A DNA stretch of 64,000 nucleotides. Origin: Nitrosomonas marina (GTDB lineage: Bacteria > Pseudomonadota > Gammaproteobacteria > Burkholderiales > Nitrosomonadaceae). This document shows positions 10,453 through 19,253 of this stretch, one piece after another. The notes under the pieces were generated by a model, which saw only the letters and a program-made list of their open reading frames with translations, did not search any database and was not told where the DNA came from. The stretch lies in the NCBI RefSeq assembly GCF_900111605.1, contig NZ_FOIA01000002.1, positions 124,001-188,000 of the forward strand, in the 5' to 3' direction. Within the stretch, counting starts at the first letter, position 1. Each line of letters starts with the position of its first letter. The translations under genes and the position numbers were made by a program.

Positions 10453-11572
10453 GCAGTTTCTTACCATACTAGCCTGTATGATTGCGTTCTCATCTCACGC
10501 GTATGCGCAGCAGGATGAAACCGATCACAGTCAGCATGAACATGAACAACAGAATGATCACAGTGGCCTCAGCGATCAAGAAATGGATCACAGTGCTCAT
10601 GAGCATGATCACAGCGACCATGACAAAGTGGACCACAGCGCGCACGAGCATGATCACAGCGACCAAGATGAAATGGACCATAGCGCGCATGACCATAGCA
10701 CCCAAGATCACAGCGGTCATGACATGGATCACAGTGCACATGATCACGGCGGGCACGATCACATGGGCGACCACAGCGGTATGACGCATGGGGATGATCA
10801 TATGATGGATGCTCCCGGCGACCATTCGGAGCTTCATGGCGATGGTGACGGGCATGCGGGACATCACGGAGACCATCATCATCATCATGACGGCCATATC
10901 ATGGACCACGAAGGCACCCATATTATGGGACAGAATTTTGACAAGTTGCCCAGCAGTTGTACCAGCATTTCGGAAGAAATCGAAATTACCGTGCGTGCAG
11001 GTACCAAATATGCCAGGAAATTCCCGGGAACCGCATTCGCTTTCGACCAGCAGGAATGGCACGTCAAACCTTGCTCCAAGATCACCTGGCATTTTGTCAA
11101 CGAAGACAACATCCGCCATCAGTTCATGATGCACGGATTACCTCGGTATCTATACCCGCTTGGTATGTTTCACCTTGAAAATACAGGGCCAAGAAAAGTC
11201 TCTGGCACCATGATTGTGCCCGCAGCGGATGAAACCTATTTGGTGCATTGCGACATCGCACAGCACATGGAAAAGGGCATGAAAGCTCAACTCGTCGTCG
11301 GAAAGGGCGGAGAGGATATTCCAAGTATTCCCGGGTTGACACCTTATATCATCAACGACAAGTACGAAGCGGAAGATTTACCTCAAGTCTCGGACGAGGA
11401 TAATGGCAAAAAGAAAGATTCCTTTACAAAACAGGTTACCGATTTTTACGATGAAAACGTTCCGCTTTCAGGGATGTCACTCATTGGCTTGCTATTCGGT
11501 ATAGTCTGTGCGCCGTTATTTATCAGAATGATTGCGCTGGGAAAAAGAAAAACAAAGGAAGAAAACGTTTAA
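10445..11572 (+). CDS. His/Asp-rich cupredoxin-like membrane protein
   Basis: This 375-residue protein has a signal peptide (LTILACMIAFSSHAYAQ) and then a low-complexity metal-binding region. Residues 21-160 hold about 39 histidines and a dozen Asp-His-Ser motifs, ending in a run of five histidines. Residues about 175-290 look like a cupredoxin: His225 in NIRHQ, then Cys269, His274 and Met279 in a VHCDIAQHMEKGM block match a type 1 copper site. A hydrophobic helix near 345-362 and a basic tail anchor the C-terminus. It overlaps the multicopper oxidase by eight bases, implying coupled translation. It may deliver copper to the oxidase or pass electrons to it. That function is inferred from context and copper ligands; I know no named homologue. 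Confidence 0.82.
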   Translation: MNKQFLTILACMIAFSSHAYAQQDETDHSQHEHEQQNDHSGLSDQEMDHSAHEHDHSDHDKVDHSAHEHDHSDQDEMDHSAHDHSTQDHSGHDMDHSAHDHGGHDHMGDHSGMTHGDDHMMDAPGDHSELHGDGDGHAGHHGDHHHHHDGHIMDHEGTHIMGQNFDKLPSSCTSISEEIEITVRAGTKYARKFPGTAFAFDQQEWHVKPCSKITWHFVNEDNIRHQFMMHGLPRYLYPLGMFHLENTGPRKVSGTMIVPAADETYLVHCDIAQHMEKGMKAQLVVGKGGEDIPSIPGLTPYIINDKYEAEDLPQVSDEDNGKKKDSFTKQVTDFYDENVPLSGMSLIGLLFGIVCAPLFIRMIALGKRKTKEENV

Positions 11573-12180
11573 TGCACTGCAAAAGCATTCCTTTCGCATC
11601 TGCTGAATGTTGAATTGCAGAAGATGAACCGCGCAAACCTGCGCACGTAGCTGAAACCAGTGGTATTGCAACAAAAGTTGCCGTACCGCTGGTCTGTAAC
11701 CGAAATCGCTCTTCAATCCACGCTCCTGCCCTTGCTGATTCAGCTATAAACAGCCTGAACAGCTTATTAAATTTAATCCAGAGACCATGACTGGACCCAG
11801 CGCAATTATTCCCGTAAAAACGAAACTGCTGCATACTGAGCGCGCCGGGCAATCAGTGCCGGGATTGAATGTACAAGATACCGGACTGATAAAACCGGCA
11901 CTACAACCCGATACCCGATGGATTAAATTGCGGTTAAAGACGCAAAAACAGCCCATGCTGATATGATTTTCCAACTGTCAATCGGGCTGGCAACTGGTTC
12001 CATAAGCTCTTAAAGATCAAATTTTATGCAAATATAATTAATTGATAATTAAAAAGTTTAACAAAACGTTAACATTCAGTTTGCATTGCTTTAACGTTGA
12101 CTATGTTAATAGTTGGTTAAAAGTTGATTGCTTGAATAAAGCAATTTTCAATCTTTACCAAACTGGAGAAAGAGTCAAAT
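11573..12180. other. intergenic region upstream of the SulP-type transporter
   Basis: This is a gap of about 600 bases. Short open frames on the minus strand between 11516 and 11974 have no ribosome-binding sites and no recognisable domain, so I treat them as chance. No convincing terminator follows the cupredoxin gene. The last 150 bases are AT-rich and hold a paired palindromic motif described separately. Confidence 0.5.
12065..12098. promoter_or_regulatory. paired AACGTT inverted repeat, possible operator
   Basis: AACGTTAA at 12065-12072 is repeated in inverted orientation as TTAACGTT at 12091-12098, with 18 bases between. Further TTAA-containing variants follow up to about 12125. The pair sits some 85 bases before the transporter start, a position suitable for regulator binding. 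No regulator can be named. Confidence 0.3.
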
Positions 12181-13524
12181 ATGAATACGCAAACTGAAAG
12201 CAGGCCATCTGCGAGTGGCCAAAAAATACCTGAGGCTGCACCTGTAACATCAAAAGGGGCAGCAGCTTTTCAAGCACAATATTTTCTGCGCGATACCGCC
12301 GCCGGTCTGATTACCGGCGCAATGGCAATACCACTGTCTATCGGTATTGCAATCATGTCCGATTATCCGATCAAGGTTGGCCTGGCGACCGTCGCCTTTG
12401 CCTGCCTTGTTGGCTGGATCAATGCATGGTTCAAACCAGGCAATTTTATCGGCGCTCCCGGAATTGCAGCCGGCCTGGCACCTGTACTGGCGTTGGGTGT
12501 TGCAACTTTTGGCTGGGAAAATATGGCATTCTGTATTTTTCTGACGGCCTTCATGCAAGCCATTATCTGGAAATTCAACTGGCAGCGATATCTGCTTATT
12601 GCCGTACCCGTTTACCTGGTTGAAGGCTTGCTGGCCGGCGTGGGTTTGAAAATCCTGTTGAAGTTTTCTGAATTCACCTACGAAATACCCGAAGAAGCTG
12701 TTGCAGCGGAATTCTGGAATGGTGCGCGAATTCAGATGGTCATGATTTCAGCTGTTGGATTGGGTCTGTTCCTGTATCTCTTCTCAAAATTCAAGGATAC
12801 CCAACCGGCAATTCCTTACTTTGTATTGATTATCGGCGGCGTGTTGCTGGCCCAGTTTGTCAATGTACCGATGATATTCGTAGAAGATATCGATCTGCAT
12901 ATCAAACTGCCACTGCCTGAATCGGACGTCACTATAACGCTGCTGATCATGATGTTTTTGTTTTGCGCGATGCTGGCCATCGTTGACGTCATCGAGCAGG
13001 TAATGAGCAATGCCGCAATCGAGAAGATTGATCCGCTCAATCGCAAAACCAACAGTAACAACAGCCTGCTTGCTATCTGGATCGCGAATATGGGTTCCAG
13101 TTTTTTTCATGGCATGACCAATCTGGACGGTTTGGCAAAAAGTACAACCAATAAACTGGCCGGCGCCATGACGAAATTTTCTGTGCTGGTTATTGGCTTT
13201 GTGGTGTGCTTTTTTACATTCAATACGCAGTACCTGGATTTCCTACCTAAATTCGCGCTTGCAGCGATCATGATGTTTACCGGATACAAAATGGTGGCCG
13301 GGCTGGCCCATGTCACGCACTATGGCCCATACGCGTTAATGCTTTCATTTATTACCGCAGGGCTGGTATATCTGGTGGGTATTTTCGAAGGCCTGCTGAT
13401 CGCTATGGCCGTCCATGGCGGCGTTCATTTCATGGTCTATACCAAGCATGACAAGATGCCAGGCAGAGCGGTTGTCAAACGTTATTTTGACAACCTGAAG
13501 AATGACAGCAGCAACCTGCAATAG
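12181..13524 (+). CDS. SulP-type anion transporter without a STAS domain
   Basis: This 447-residue inner-membrane protein has about ten to eleven hydrophobic segments. After a hydrophilic N-terminus of about 37 residues comes the SulP-like start LRDTAAGLITGAMAIPLSIG. Later regions such as GAPGIAAGLAPVLALG and GMTNLDGLAKSTTNKLAG correspond to conserved SulP helices that form the anion site. Classical SulP proteins carry a cytoplasmic STAS domain after the membrane part; here the protein ends about 25 residues after the last helix, so that domain is absent. SulP members move sulfate, bicarbonate or other anions, and bicarbonate uptake would suit an autotroph, but the substrate cannot be read from the sequence. 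A GGAGAAAGAG ribosome-binding site supports the start. Confidence 0.8.
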   Translation: MNTQTESRPSASGQKIPEAAPVTSKGAAAFQAQYFLRDTAAGLITGAMAIPLSIGIAIMSDYPIKVGLATVAFACLVGWINAWFKPGNFIGAPGIAAGLAPVLALGVATFGWENMAFCIFLTAFMQAIIWKFNWQRYLLIAVPVYLVEGLLAGVGLKILLKFSEFTYEIPEEAVAAEFWNGARIQMVMISAVGLGLFLYLFSKFKDTQPAIPYFVLIIGGVLLAQFVNVPMIFVEDIDLHIKLPLPESDVTITLLIMMFLFCAMLAIVDVIEQVMSNAAIEKIDPLNRKTNSNNSLLAIWIANMGSSFFHGMTNLDGLAKSTTNKLAGAMTKFSVLVIGFVVCFFTFNTQYLDFLPKFALAAIMMFTGYKMVAGLAHVTHYGPYALMLSFITAGLVYLVGIFEGLLIAMAVHGGVHFMVYTKHDKMPGRAVVKRYFDNLKNDSSNLQ

Positions 13525-13819
13525 AAGTTGCTGCATACTTTCAAGACTATGTCATATGTAGCTGTTGTTTACTCCTGACCGGTGGAACCGACCAGTACAA
13601 TGCACTGTGAGAAAGCGTACCGTAATGATAAGAATACGCAGATACTCAGTTAAAATTGCCTGATCAGCCCATCGGTTAACAATCCCCAATTCCGATTCAA
13701 CTGCAAACTGCTGACATAGTCTTTTTTTATTCCATTATCCATTACAGGTTATTGTTTTGCACGTAAATTTTTGATAGCTTAGATTTCGGTGATTTCATTT
13801 CGCGTTTAGGAGTTCAGAT

Positions 13820-14230
13820 ATGTACAAAAAAGTTATGGTAGCAGTCGACGGCAGTGAAACGGCCAATCAGGCGCTGGCAGAAGCAGAAAATATTGCCAAT
13901 ACGTATGACGCAATACTTTGTATTGCTCATGCAGTCCAGGGAGATACGGAGGCGGACAAACAGGCTGGCACTGACATGCTGGAAAAAGCCAAATCATCGG
14001 CTGGCACAAAGAAAATTGAAACCCGTCTGGTGCAAGCCAATATTGAATATGGTTTAAATGGCATTGCCGAAGCTATTGCCGACGCTGCGGCTGACTGGGA
14101 AGCGGATTTACTGGTCGTCGGCACAGCCAATCGCCGCGGACTGGAACGTTTTTTTGTGGGTTCTGTCGCAGAACAGCTTGTTGCCAAAGTCAGCGCATCC
14201 ATACTTCTGGTGCGTCCTCAGTCTACATAA
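13820..14230 (+). CDS. universal stress protein (UspA family)
   Basis: This is a 136-residue single Usp domain. It begins with the typical YKKVMVAVDGSE strand and ends with a VGTANRRGLERFFVGS block followed by SASILLVRP. The nucleotide-binding signature G-x2-G-x9-G(S/T) is only partly kept: the GS near the end is present, but the second Gly is Asn, so ATP binding is uncertain. A strong AGGAG site lies before the ATG. The gene stands alone about 295 bases downstream of the SulP-type transporter and runs into a stem-loop shared with the convergent histidine kinase gene. Such proteins help survival under stress; the specific trigger is unknown. Confidence 0.9.
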   Translation: MYKKVMVAVDGSETANQALAEAENIANTYDAILCIAHAVQGDTEADKQAGTDMLEKAKSSAGTKKIETRLVQANIEYGLNGIAEAIADAAADWEADLLVVGTANRRGLERFFVGSVAEQLVAKVSASILLVRPQST

Positions 14231-14273
14231 AAAAAAGACGCGGATTTATATGCACCGTATATAGTCCATCCCG

Positions 14274-14293
14274 CCAGTCTCAAAGGAGACTGG
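14274..14293. terminator. stem-loop between convergent genes
   Basis: CCAGTCTC and GAGACTGG form a perfect eight-base stem around an AAAG loop. It lies between the ends of the universal stress protein gene and the convergent sensor kinase gene. The following T-run is short (GGTTTCC), so it is a plausible but imperfect bidirectional terminator. Confidence 0.5.
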
Positions 14294-14301
14294 ACGGTTT
14301 C

Positions 14302-15582
14302 CTAATCCGAGAAAGTGACCGTGAACTGCGAACCCTGGTTTTTCTTGCTTTGAAAGGAAACGCGCCAACCATAACGTTCACAGATACGTTGTACAATCGC
14401 CAGACCTAATCCGATTCTGTCAGTTTTTCCTGTATTGCTTATTACATGTCCCTTGAAAATTTGCGCCTGCGTAGGCAAGTCGATGCCAACACCGGTATCG
14501 CTGACTATAAGCTGTTTTTTTGTTAACACCATTTCTATCATACCCTGTTCGGTATAGCGAAATGCGTTCCGTACCAGATTGGCCACCAGTACGCTGAGAA
14601 TCCCCGGATGCGCCACTACATTCAATACTTCCTTCGCTTGCACGATGACCTCAACCGGCTTATTTCCCAGCCAAACACGTTGCTGCTCAATTACCTTGTC
14701 AATTATCGGGCCCATGTCACAGCTGATGTGCGATTTTGTCGAGTCATCATTGATTTGTGCAAGTATCAGAAACGTATCGATCAATTCTGAAATTTCGCCG
14801 ACAGCGCGCTGGATCCGTTGAATTCTGGCATATTCCGGGGCCGACACCCCGGTTTTACTGGCCAGTACTTCTGCCGCCATGCTGATACTGGTAATGGGTG
14901 TTCGCAACTCGTGACTGACGTTGCTCGCAAACTCTTTTTCCCGAACCAGCAATTGCTGCAATTGTTCATGATAATGCTGCAGCTTGCGAGCCAGCACACC
15001 GACTTCGTCATCTCCAAACTCCGTCATATCCAAAGACTCGCCCGGCTGATTCTTAAACGCCATGACCTGATATGCAAGCTTCTTAATAGGCTGGAACACA
15101 TGATTGGCGACACCCAGCCCTATCACAAACGCGATGATCAGTGTGATCAGTGCGCACAACCATACCAGTCGGATAAAGTCTCTCTCGCGCTGATGGATAC
15201 TGGTATCGTCGAATTGCACAATATAGCGCAGGTTATCAGCATGCACGATCAAAACCCGGTAATCTCTGTTTTTGTAGGTAACATCATGTATACCCGGCGG
15301 TAGACCGCGGACATGCGCCGGCATACCAGACGGGTAATCATCCTGTGACACTGTATGAATCATAATTGTTGAGTGCGAACGAAACGAATCAGATACCTGT
15401 TCGCTGCTATCAGTTTGCTGTCGAAAGCCGAAGTATTCGGAATACAGTATATCGTCCAGCACATTCGTTTCGACAGATTTCAGGGCAATCACCAGACTAA
15501 CGCCGAACATCAGCGTTATTGTCGCGCCGAAAAATAAAAAAGCAAACATGATGCGATGTCTGAGTCGCTTAGTCTTCTGCAT
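14302..15582 (-). CDS. sensor histidine kinase
   Basis: This 426-residue membrane kinase has a first helix near residues 11-34, a periplasmic sensing region of about 100 residues, a second helix near 140-160, a HAMP segment, a dimerisation/phosphoacceptor domain with His224 in NVSHELRTP, and a C-terminal ATPase domain with N-box (NLVRNAFRY), G1 (VSDTGVGI) and G2 (GLGLAIV) motifs. Its start overlaps the end of the response regulator gene by 14 bases, so the pair is co-translated. The periplasmic region shows no named sensor domain. It could respond to copper, nitric oxide or envelope stress given its neighbours, but nothing in the sequence decides this. Confidence 0.95.
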   Translation of the reverse strand: MQKTKRLRHRIMFAFLFFGATITLMFGVSLVIALKSVETNVLDDILYSEYFGFRQQTDSSEQVSDSFRSHSTIMIHTVSQDDYPSGMPAHVRGLPPGIHDVTYKNRDYRVLIVHADNLRYIVQFDDTSIHQRERDFIRLVWLCALITLIIAFVIGLGVANHVFQPIKKLAYQVMAFKNQPGESLDMTEFGDDEVGVLARKLQHYHEQLQQLLVREKEFASNVSHELRTPITSISMAAEVLASKTGVSAPEYARIQRIQRAVGEISELIDTFLILAQINDDSTKSHISCDMGPIIDKVIEQQRVWLGNKPVEVIVQAKEVLNVVAHPGILSVLVANLVRNAFRYTEQGMIEMVLTKKQLIVSDTGVGIDLPTQAQIFKGHVISNTGKTDRIGLGLAIVQRICERYGWRVSFQSKKNQGSQFTVTFSD

Positions 15583-16252
15583 ACCGGTCCGTTAGCCTGT
15601 AACCAAAACCGCGCACTGTGTGTATGAGCGAGTAACCAAACGGTTTGTCGATCATCTGGCGCAAATTCGACAAATGTGTGCGCAAAGCATCACTGTCCGG
15701 TGGATTTTCTTGCCATACAGCGTGCTCCAGTTCTTCCCGCTTAATTACGCGATGCGGGTTCTGCATCAGAAACGCAAGCAAACGGAACAGTGTTGGATTC
15801 AGCGAAATATACTTGCCGGCCCGTGACACTTCGTGTGTTTCCAGATCCAGGCACAAATCCCCAACCTGCAATTTGGAAACCGCCGCATGCCGGGCACGTT
15901 CCGAAAGAACCTTTACCCGTGCTGCCAGCTCTTTCAGGGCAAACGGTTTTATCAGATAATCATCCGTGCCCGATTGAAAACCTTCCAGTTTATTGTCCAG
16001 TGTATCTCTTGCTGTAAGCATGATTACTGGTACTGTTCGATGCGCGTCCTGGCGAAGCCGCTGGCACAGCTCAATACCGTCTATTCCAGGCAAACCCAGA
16101 TCCAGAATAATCACATCGTAATTTTTTGTGATTGCCAGGTGCAGCCCTGTTACGCCATCGCCTGCCGCATCGACTGTATAGCCCAGCGACTCCAGATAAT
16201 CATAAATACTGGCGGCAATGTCCTGGTTGTCTTCTATGATCAGCACATTCAT
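15569..16252 (-). CDS. OmpR-family response regulator
   Basis: This 227-residue protein has a receiver domain with acidic residues in IIEDNQD, phosphoacceptor Asp51 in ILDLGLPG, the conserved Thr in MLTARD and Lys in DYLIKPF. It is followed by a winged-helix DNA-binding domain ending in HTVRGFGYRL. It is the first gene of a two-gene operon with the sensor kinase. It is transcribed divergently from norC across 317 bases, so it could control the nitric oxide reductase operon or its own operon. This link is positional only. Confidence 0.95.
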   Translation of the reverse strand: MNVLIIEDNQDIAASIYDYLESLGYTVDAAGDGVTGLHLAITKNYDVIILDLGLPGIDGIELCQRLRQDAHRTVPVIMLTARDTLDNKLEGFQSGTDDYLIKPFALKELAARVKVLSERARHAAVSKLQVGDLCLDLETHEVSRAGKYISLNPTLFRLLAFLMQNPHRVIKREELEHAVWQENPPDSDALRTHLSNLRQMIDKPFGYSLIHTVRGFGYRLTDRYAED

Positions 16253-16569
16253 GAGTTTCTGTTGTTGCGCAAAATATTCCTGTTGACTGATTAAGCGTTA
16301 TTCCAAACAGCCATGGATTGTTCACACCTCATACTGGTAAAGACAATTCAATAATAAACCTGCGTACTCGACAATACTATTCGTTGGCCCGACATTACCT
16401 GCCAGCGTTGTTTCCGGTGCGAATCACCAGCACCCTTCTCAAACAGGGGAAGATGCGCTAGAATCCATATAAATCTTCAAGAATACCATATATCCATCTG
16501 ATTATTAGGGTAATTGAAGACATCTTCTGTTGTACGTTTGCTAACCATTTGTAAACAAAAGGGGGAAGT
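16253..16569. other. divergent intergenic region, response regulator / norC
   Basis: This holds the promoters of the two-component operon and of norCBQD. A small dyad GAAGA-CA-TCTTC lies at about 16517-16528, about 40 bases before norC, and could be a regulator site. I find no clear FNR/NNR box (TTGAT-N4-ATCAA) and no sigma54 promoter. Confidence 0.35.
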
Positions 16570-17022
16570 ATGGCAGAGTATTTGACCAAATCGGCGGCAC
16601 GCAATATTTTCTATGGCGGCACAATTTTTTTTCTGGTGCTTTTCACAATTCTCACGCTGCACAGTCATTACTATATTCAGAATGTTTCAACGGATGCATC
16701 CACGCTCACCGAATCAGTAGCGCGCGGCAAGCATGTATGGGAGCGTAACTCCTGTATTAACTGCCATACACTGCTGGGTGAAGGCGCTTATTTTGCACCG
16801 GAATTAGGGAACGTATGGGTGCGCTATGGCGGTCGTGAAAGCGCTGAAGGCGCACGTATGGGTTTAAAAGCCTGGATGCGCGCGCAACCGACCGGTGTGC
16901 CGGGACGGCGTCAAATGCCCCAGTTTAATCTGACCGAACAGGAGCTGGATGACCTGATAGATTTTCTCGAATGGACAAGTCGTATCGACACGTTGGGATG
17001 GCCGCCCAACGATGCCGGCTGA
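16570..17022 (+). CDS. norC: nitric oxide reductase cytochrome c subunit
   Basis: This 150-residue membrane-anchored cytochrome c receives electrons from soluble donors and passes them to NorB. It has an N-terminal membrane helix near residues 13-31, a haem c site Cys62-x-x-Cys65-His66 in CINCH, and an axial Met116 in RRQMPQF. The length matches NorC of characterised cNOR enzymes. A GGGGGAAG site lies just before the ATG. It is the first gene of norCBQD. The enzyme converts two NO to N2O, either for detoxification or for nitrifier denitrification. Confidence 0.97.
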   Translation: MAEYLTKSAARNIFYGGTIFFLVLFTILTLHSHYYIQNVSTDASTLTESVARGKHVWERNSCINCHTLLGEGAYFAPELGNVWVRYGGRESAEGARMGLKAWMRAQPTGVPGRRQMPQFNLTEQELDDLIDFLEWTSRIDTLGWPPNDAG

Positions 17023-17085
17023 TGGCCACAAAGGGTACTCCGCATCACAACCGCTCACCGCTGATTTTACTGAGGAGACGCATAC

Positions 17086-18417
17086 ATGAAATATCATACC
17101 CAGGCACTTGCCTATCCCTATTTTATTGCCGCACTTGCATTGTTTCTCGTTCAGGTACTTGCAGGCGTACTGGCCGGCACCGTATACGTTTTTCCCAATT
17201 TTTTATCAGAAACCGTTCCGTTTCATATCATTCGGATGATTCATACCAATGCGCTGCTGGTATGGCTGCTGCTAGGCTATTTTGGCGCCAGCTACTTTCT
17301 GATTCCCGAAGAATGCGAGCGTGACATTCACAGTCCCAAACTGGCCTGGCTGCAGCTTGGTCTGTTTGTGTTCGCCGCGCTGGCGGCGGTCGTCTCATAT
17401 CTTTTCGGCATACACGAGGGTCGTGAATTTCTGGAACAGCCATTATGGGTCAAAATTCTGATGGCCATCGCCTTTATCGTATTTATCTATAATATAACCC
17501 TGACCGTGCTGAAGGGGCGCAAGACGGTGGTTTCCATCGTTTTGCTGCTGGGCCTGTGGGGCGCACTGCTGTTTTTCCTGTTTGCATTCTACAATCCCGA
17601 CAATCTTGCGCTCGACAAACTTTACTGGTGGTGGGTCGTACATGTCTGGGTTGAAGGCGTGTGGGAATTGATCATGGCCGCCATGCTGGCGTTCCTGTTA
17701 ATCAAACTGACCGGCGTCGATCGCGAAATCATCGAAAAATGGCTGTACGTCATCGTTGGTTTCTCCCTGTTCAGCGGGCTGCTGGGAACGGGGCACCACT
17801 ACTACTGGATCGGCACGCCCCAGTACTGGCACTGGATCGGTGCGCTGTTCTCGATTCTTGAGGTAGTGCCCTTCTTCGCCATGGTTCTATGGGCTTTTTA
17901 CCTTGTATATCAAAGCGGACGCGAACATCCTAACAAGGCGGCCATGCTGTGGAGCCTGGGCTGCCCGGTGATGGCTTTTTTTGGCGCTGGCGTACTCGGC
18001 CTTCTGCACAGTTTTCCTTCGATTAATTTTTACACGCACGGCACCCAGCTAACTGCGGCCCATGGCCATCTCGCTTTTTATGGCGCTTATGTCATGCTGA
18101 ATCTTGCGTTTTTCACTTATGCCTTGCCCGCTTTGCGAAAACTGCAGCCTTACAATCAGGTTATGAATATGTGGAGCTTCTGGCTGATGACCGGCTCAAT
18201 GACGATCATGACATTCACGCTGGCCTTTGCAGGCGTATTGCAAACACATCTGCAGCGCGTTCTTGCAATGGGTTTTATGGAGATCCAGTCGCAGATCGAA
18301 CTGTTTTACTGGTTCCGTCTAGGATCGGGCCTGTTTTTCCTGATTGGCGCAATACTGTATCTCTATTCTGCTCTCGGGTCGGTACGGGAGCAGGCCGCAG
18401 TTGCCCGACGGTCGTGA
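17086..18417 (+). CDS. norB: nitric oxide reductase catalytic subunit
   Basis: This 443-residue, twelve-helix member of the haem-copper oxidase superfamily reduces NO at a haem b3/non-haem iron centre. Ligands can be read off: His53 for the low-spin haem; His186, His237 and His238 for the non-haem iron (FeB); and His326 and His328 in AAHGHLAFYG for the haems. The glutamates characteristic of NOR, Glu190 and Glu194 in HVWVEGVWEL and Glu259 in SILEVVPFF, are all present, which separates it from oxygen reductases. The N-terminal region lacks the long extension of quinol-dependent NOR, in agreement with a separate norC. A GAGGAG site precedes the ATG. It is followed nine bases later by norQ. Confidence 0.97.
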   Translation: MKYHTQALAYPYFIAALALFLVQVLAGVLAGTVYVFPNFLSETVPFHIIRMIHTNALLVWLLLGYFGASYFLIPEECERDIHSPKLAWLQLGLFVFAALAAVVSYLFGIHEGREFLEQPLWVKILMAIAFIVFIYNITLTVLKGRKTVVSIVLLLGLWGALLFFLFAFYNPDNLALDKLYWWWVVHVWVEGVWELIMAAMLAFLLIKLTGVDREIIEKWLYVIVGFSLFSGLLGTGHHYYWIGTPQYWHWIGALFSILEVVPFFAMVLWAFYLVYQSGREHPNKAAMLWSLGCPVMAFFGAGVLGLLHSFPSINFYTHGTQLTAAHGHLAFYGAYVMLNLAFFTYALPALRKLQPYNQVMNMWSFWLMTGSMTIMTFTLAFAGVLQTHLQRVLAMGFMEIQSQIELFYWFRLGSGLFFLIGAILYLYSALGSVREQAAVARRS

Positions 18418-18426
18418 CAGATTCGT

Positions 18427-19248
18427 ATGAGCCGAATGCAACCGCAGGATATACACAGTCTGTCAACACAGAATGCCTTGCCGTTTTACAGGCCGGTCGG
18501 TCATGAATGTACGGTATTTGAAATGGCATACCGGCAACGGCTGCCACTACTGGTCAAGGGTCCCACGGGCTGTGGCAAAACCCGGTTTATCGCCCACATG
18601 GCCGCCCGGCTGGATCGTAATCTGCATACCGTTTCCTGTCACGACGACCTGACAGCGGCGGACCTGACCGGACGTTATCTGCTCAAAGGAGGCGAGACGG
18701 CGTGGATGGATGGTCCGCTCACTCGCGCTGTGCGCGAAGGGAGCATCTGTTATCTCGATGAAGTGGTCGAAGCACGCAAGGATGTCACCGTGGTCCTGCA
18801 TCCGCTGACAGACGACAGGCGCATACTGCCACTGGAAAGAACCGGAGAAATACTGCACGCGCCCGACACGTTCATGCTGGTCATATCCTACAATCCGGGA
18901 TACCAGAATATTCTCAAATCATTAAAACCCAGCACGCGCCAGCGCTTCATTTCCCTGAGCTTTGATTTTCCACCGCCGGAAATCGAAACCGGTATTATCG
19001 CCTGCGAAAGCGGTCTCCCCGAAGAACAGTGTGTTCCTTTGGTCAATCTCGCCAGGCAACTGCGCGAACTGAAAGAAGTAGATCTGGAAGAAGTCGTGTC
19101 AACGCGTTTGCTGGTCTATTGCGCGATACTGATAAAAAACGGACTGCCCCCCTGTCAGGCAGCCGAAACCGCGCTGGTCGAACCGCTTTGTGATGATCAG
19201 GATGTCAAGCAGGGATTGCTTGAACTGGTACGCGCGACATACGGCTAG
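18427..19248 (+). CDS. norQ: NorQ, MoxR-type AAA+ ATPase for nitric oxide reductase activation
   Basis: This 273-residue cytosolic ATPase has Walker A GPTGCGKT at residues 45-52, Walker B ICYLDE near 107-112, a sensor region with ISYNPGYQN, and a C-terminal lid. NorQ proteins work with the VWA protein NorD to insert the non-haem iron or mature the NorCB complex. The gene follows norB after nine bases and precedes norD by five bases, as in other norCBQD operons. All motifs needed for ATP hydrolysis are intact. Confidence 0.95.
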   Translation: MSRMQPQDIHSLSTQNALPFYRPVGHECTVFEMAYRQRLPLLVKGPTGCGKTRFIAHMAARLDRNLHTVSCHDDLTAADLTGRYLLKGGETAWMDGPLTRAVREGSICYLDEVVEARKDVTVVLHPLTDDRRILPLERTGEILHAPDTFMLVISYNPGYQNILKSLKPSTRQRFISLSFDFPPPEIETGIIACESGLPEEQCVPLVNLARQLRELKEVDLEEVVSTRLLVYCAILIKNGLPPCQAAETALVEPLCDDQDVKQGLLELVRATYG

Positions 19249-19253
19249 CGTAC

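Noticed and set aside
10490-11134. 214-codon Met/Val-rich open frame on the minus strand
   Set aside because: It is the antisense of the His/Asp-rich repeats, whose biased codons keep the opposite strand open. It has no plausible domain.
11523-11974. Short minus-strand open frames after the cupredoxin gene
   Set aside because: They overlap each other in different frames, lack ribosome-binding sites and show no domain.
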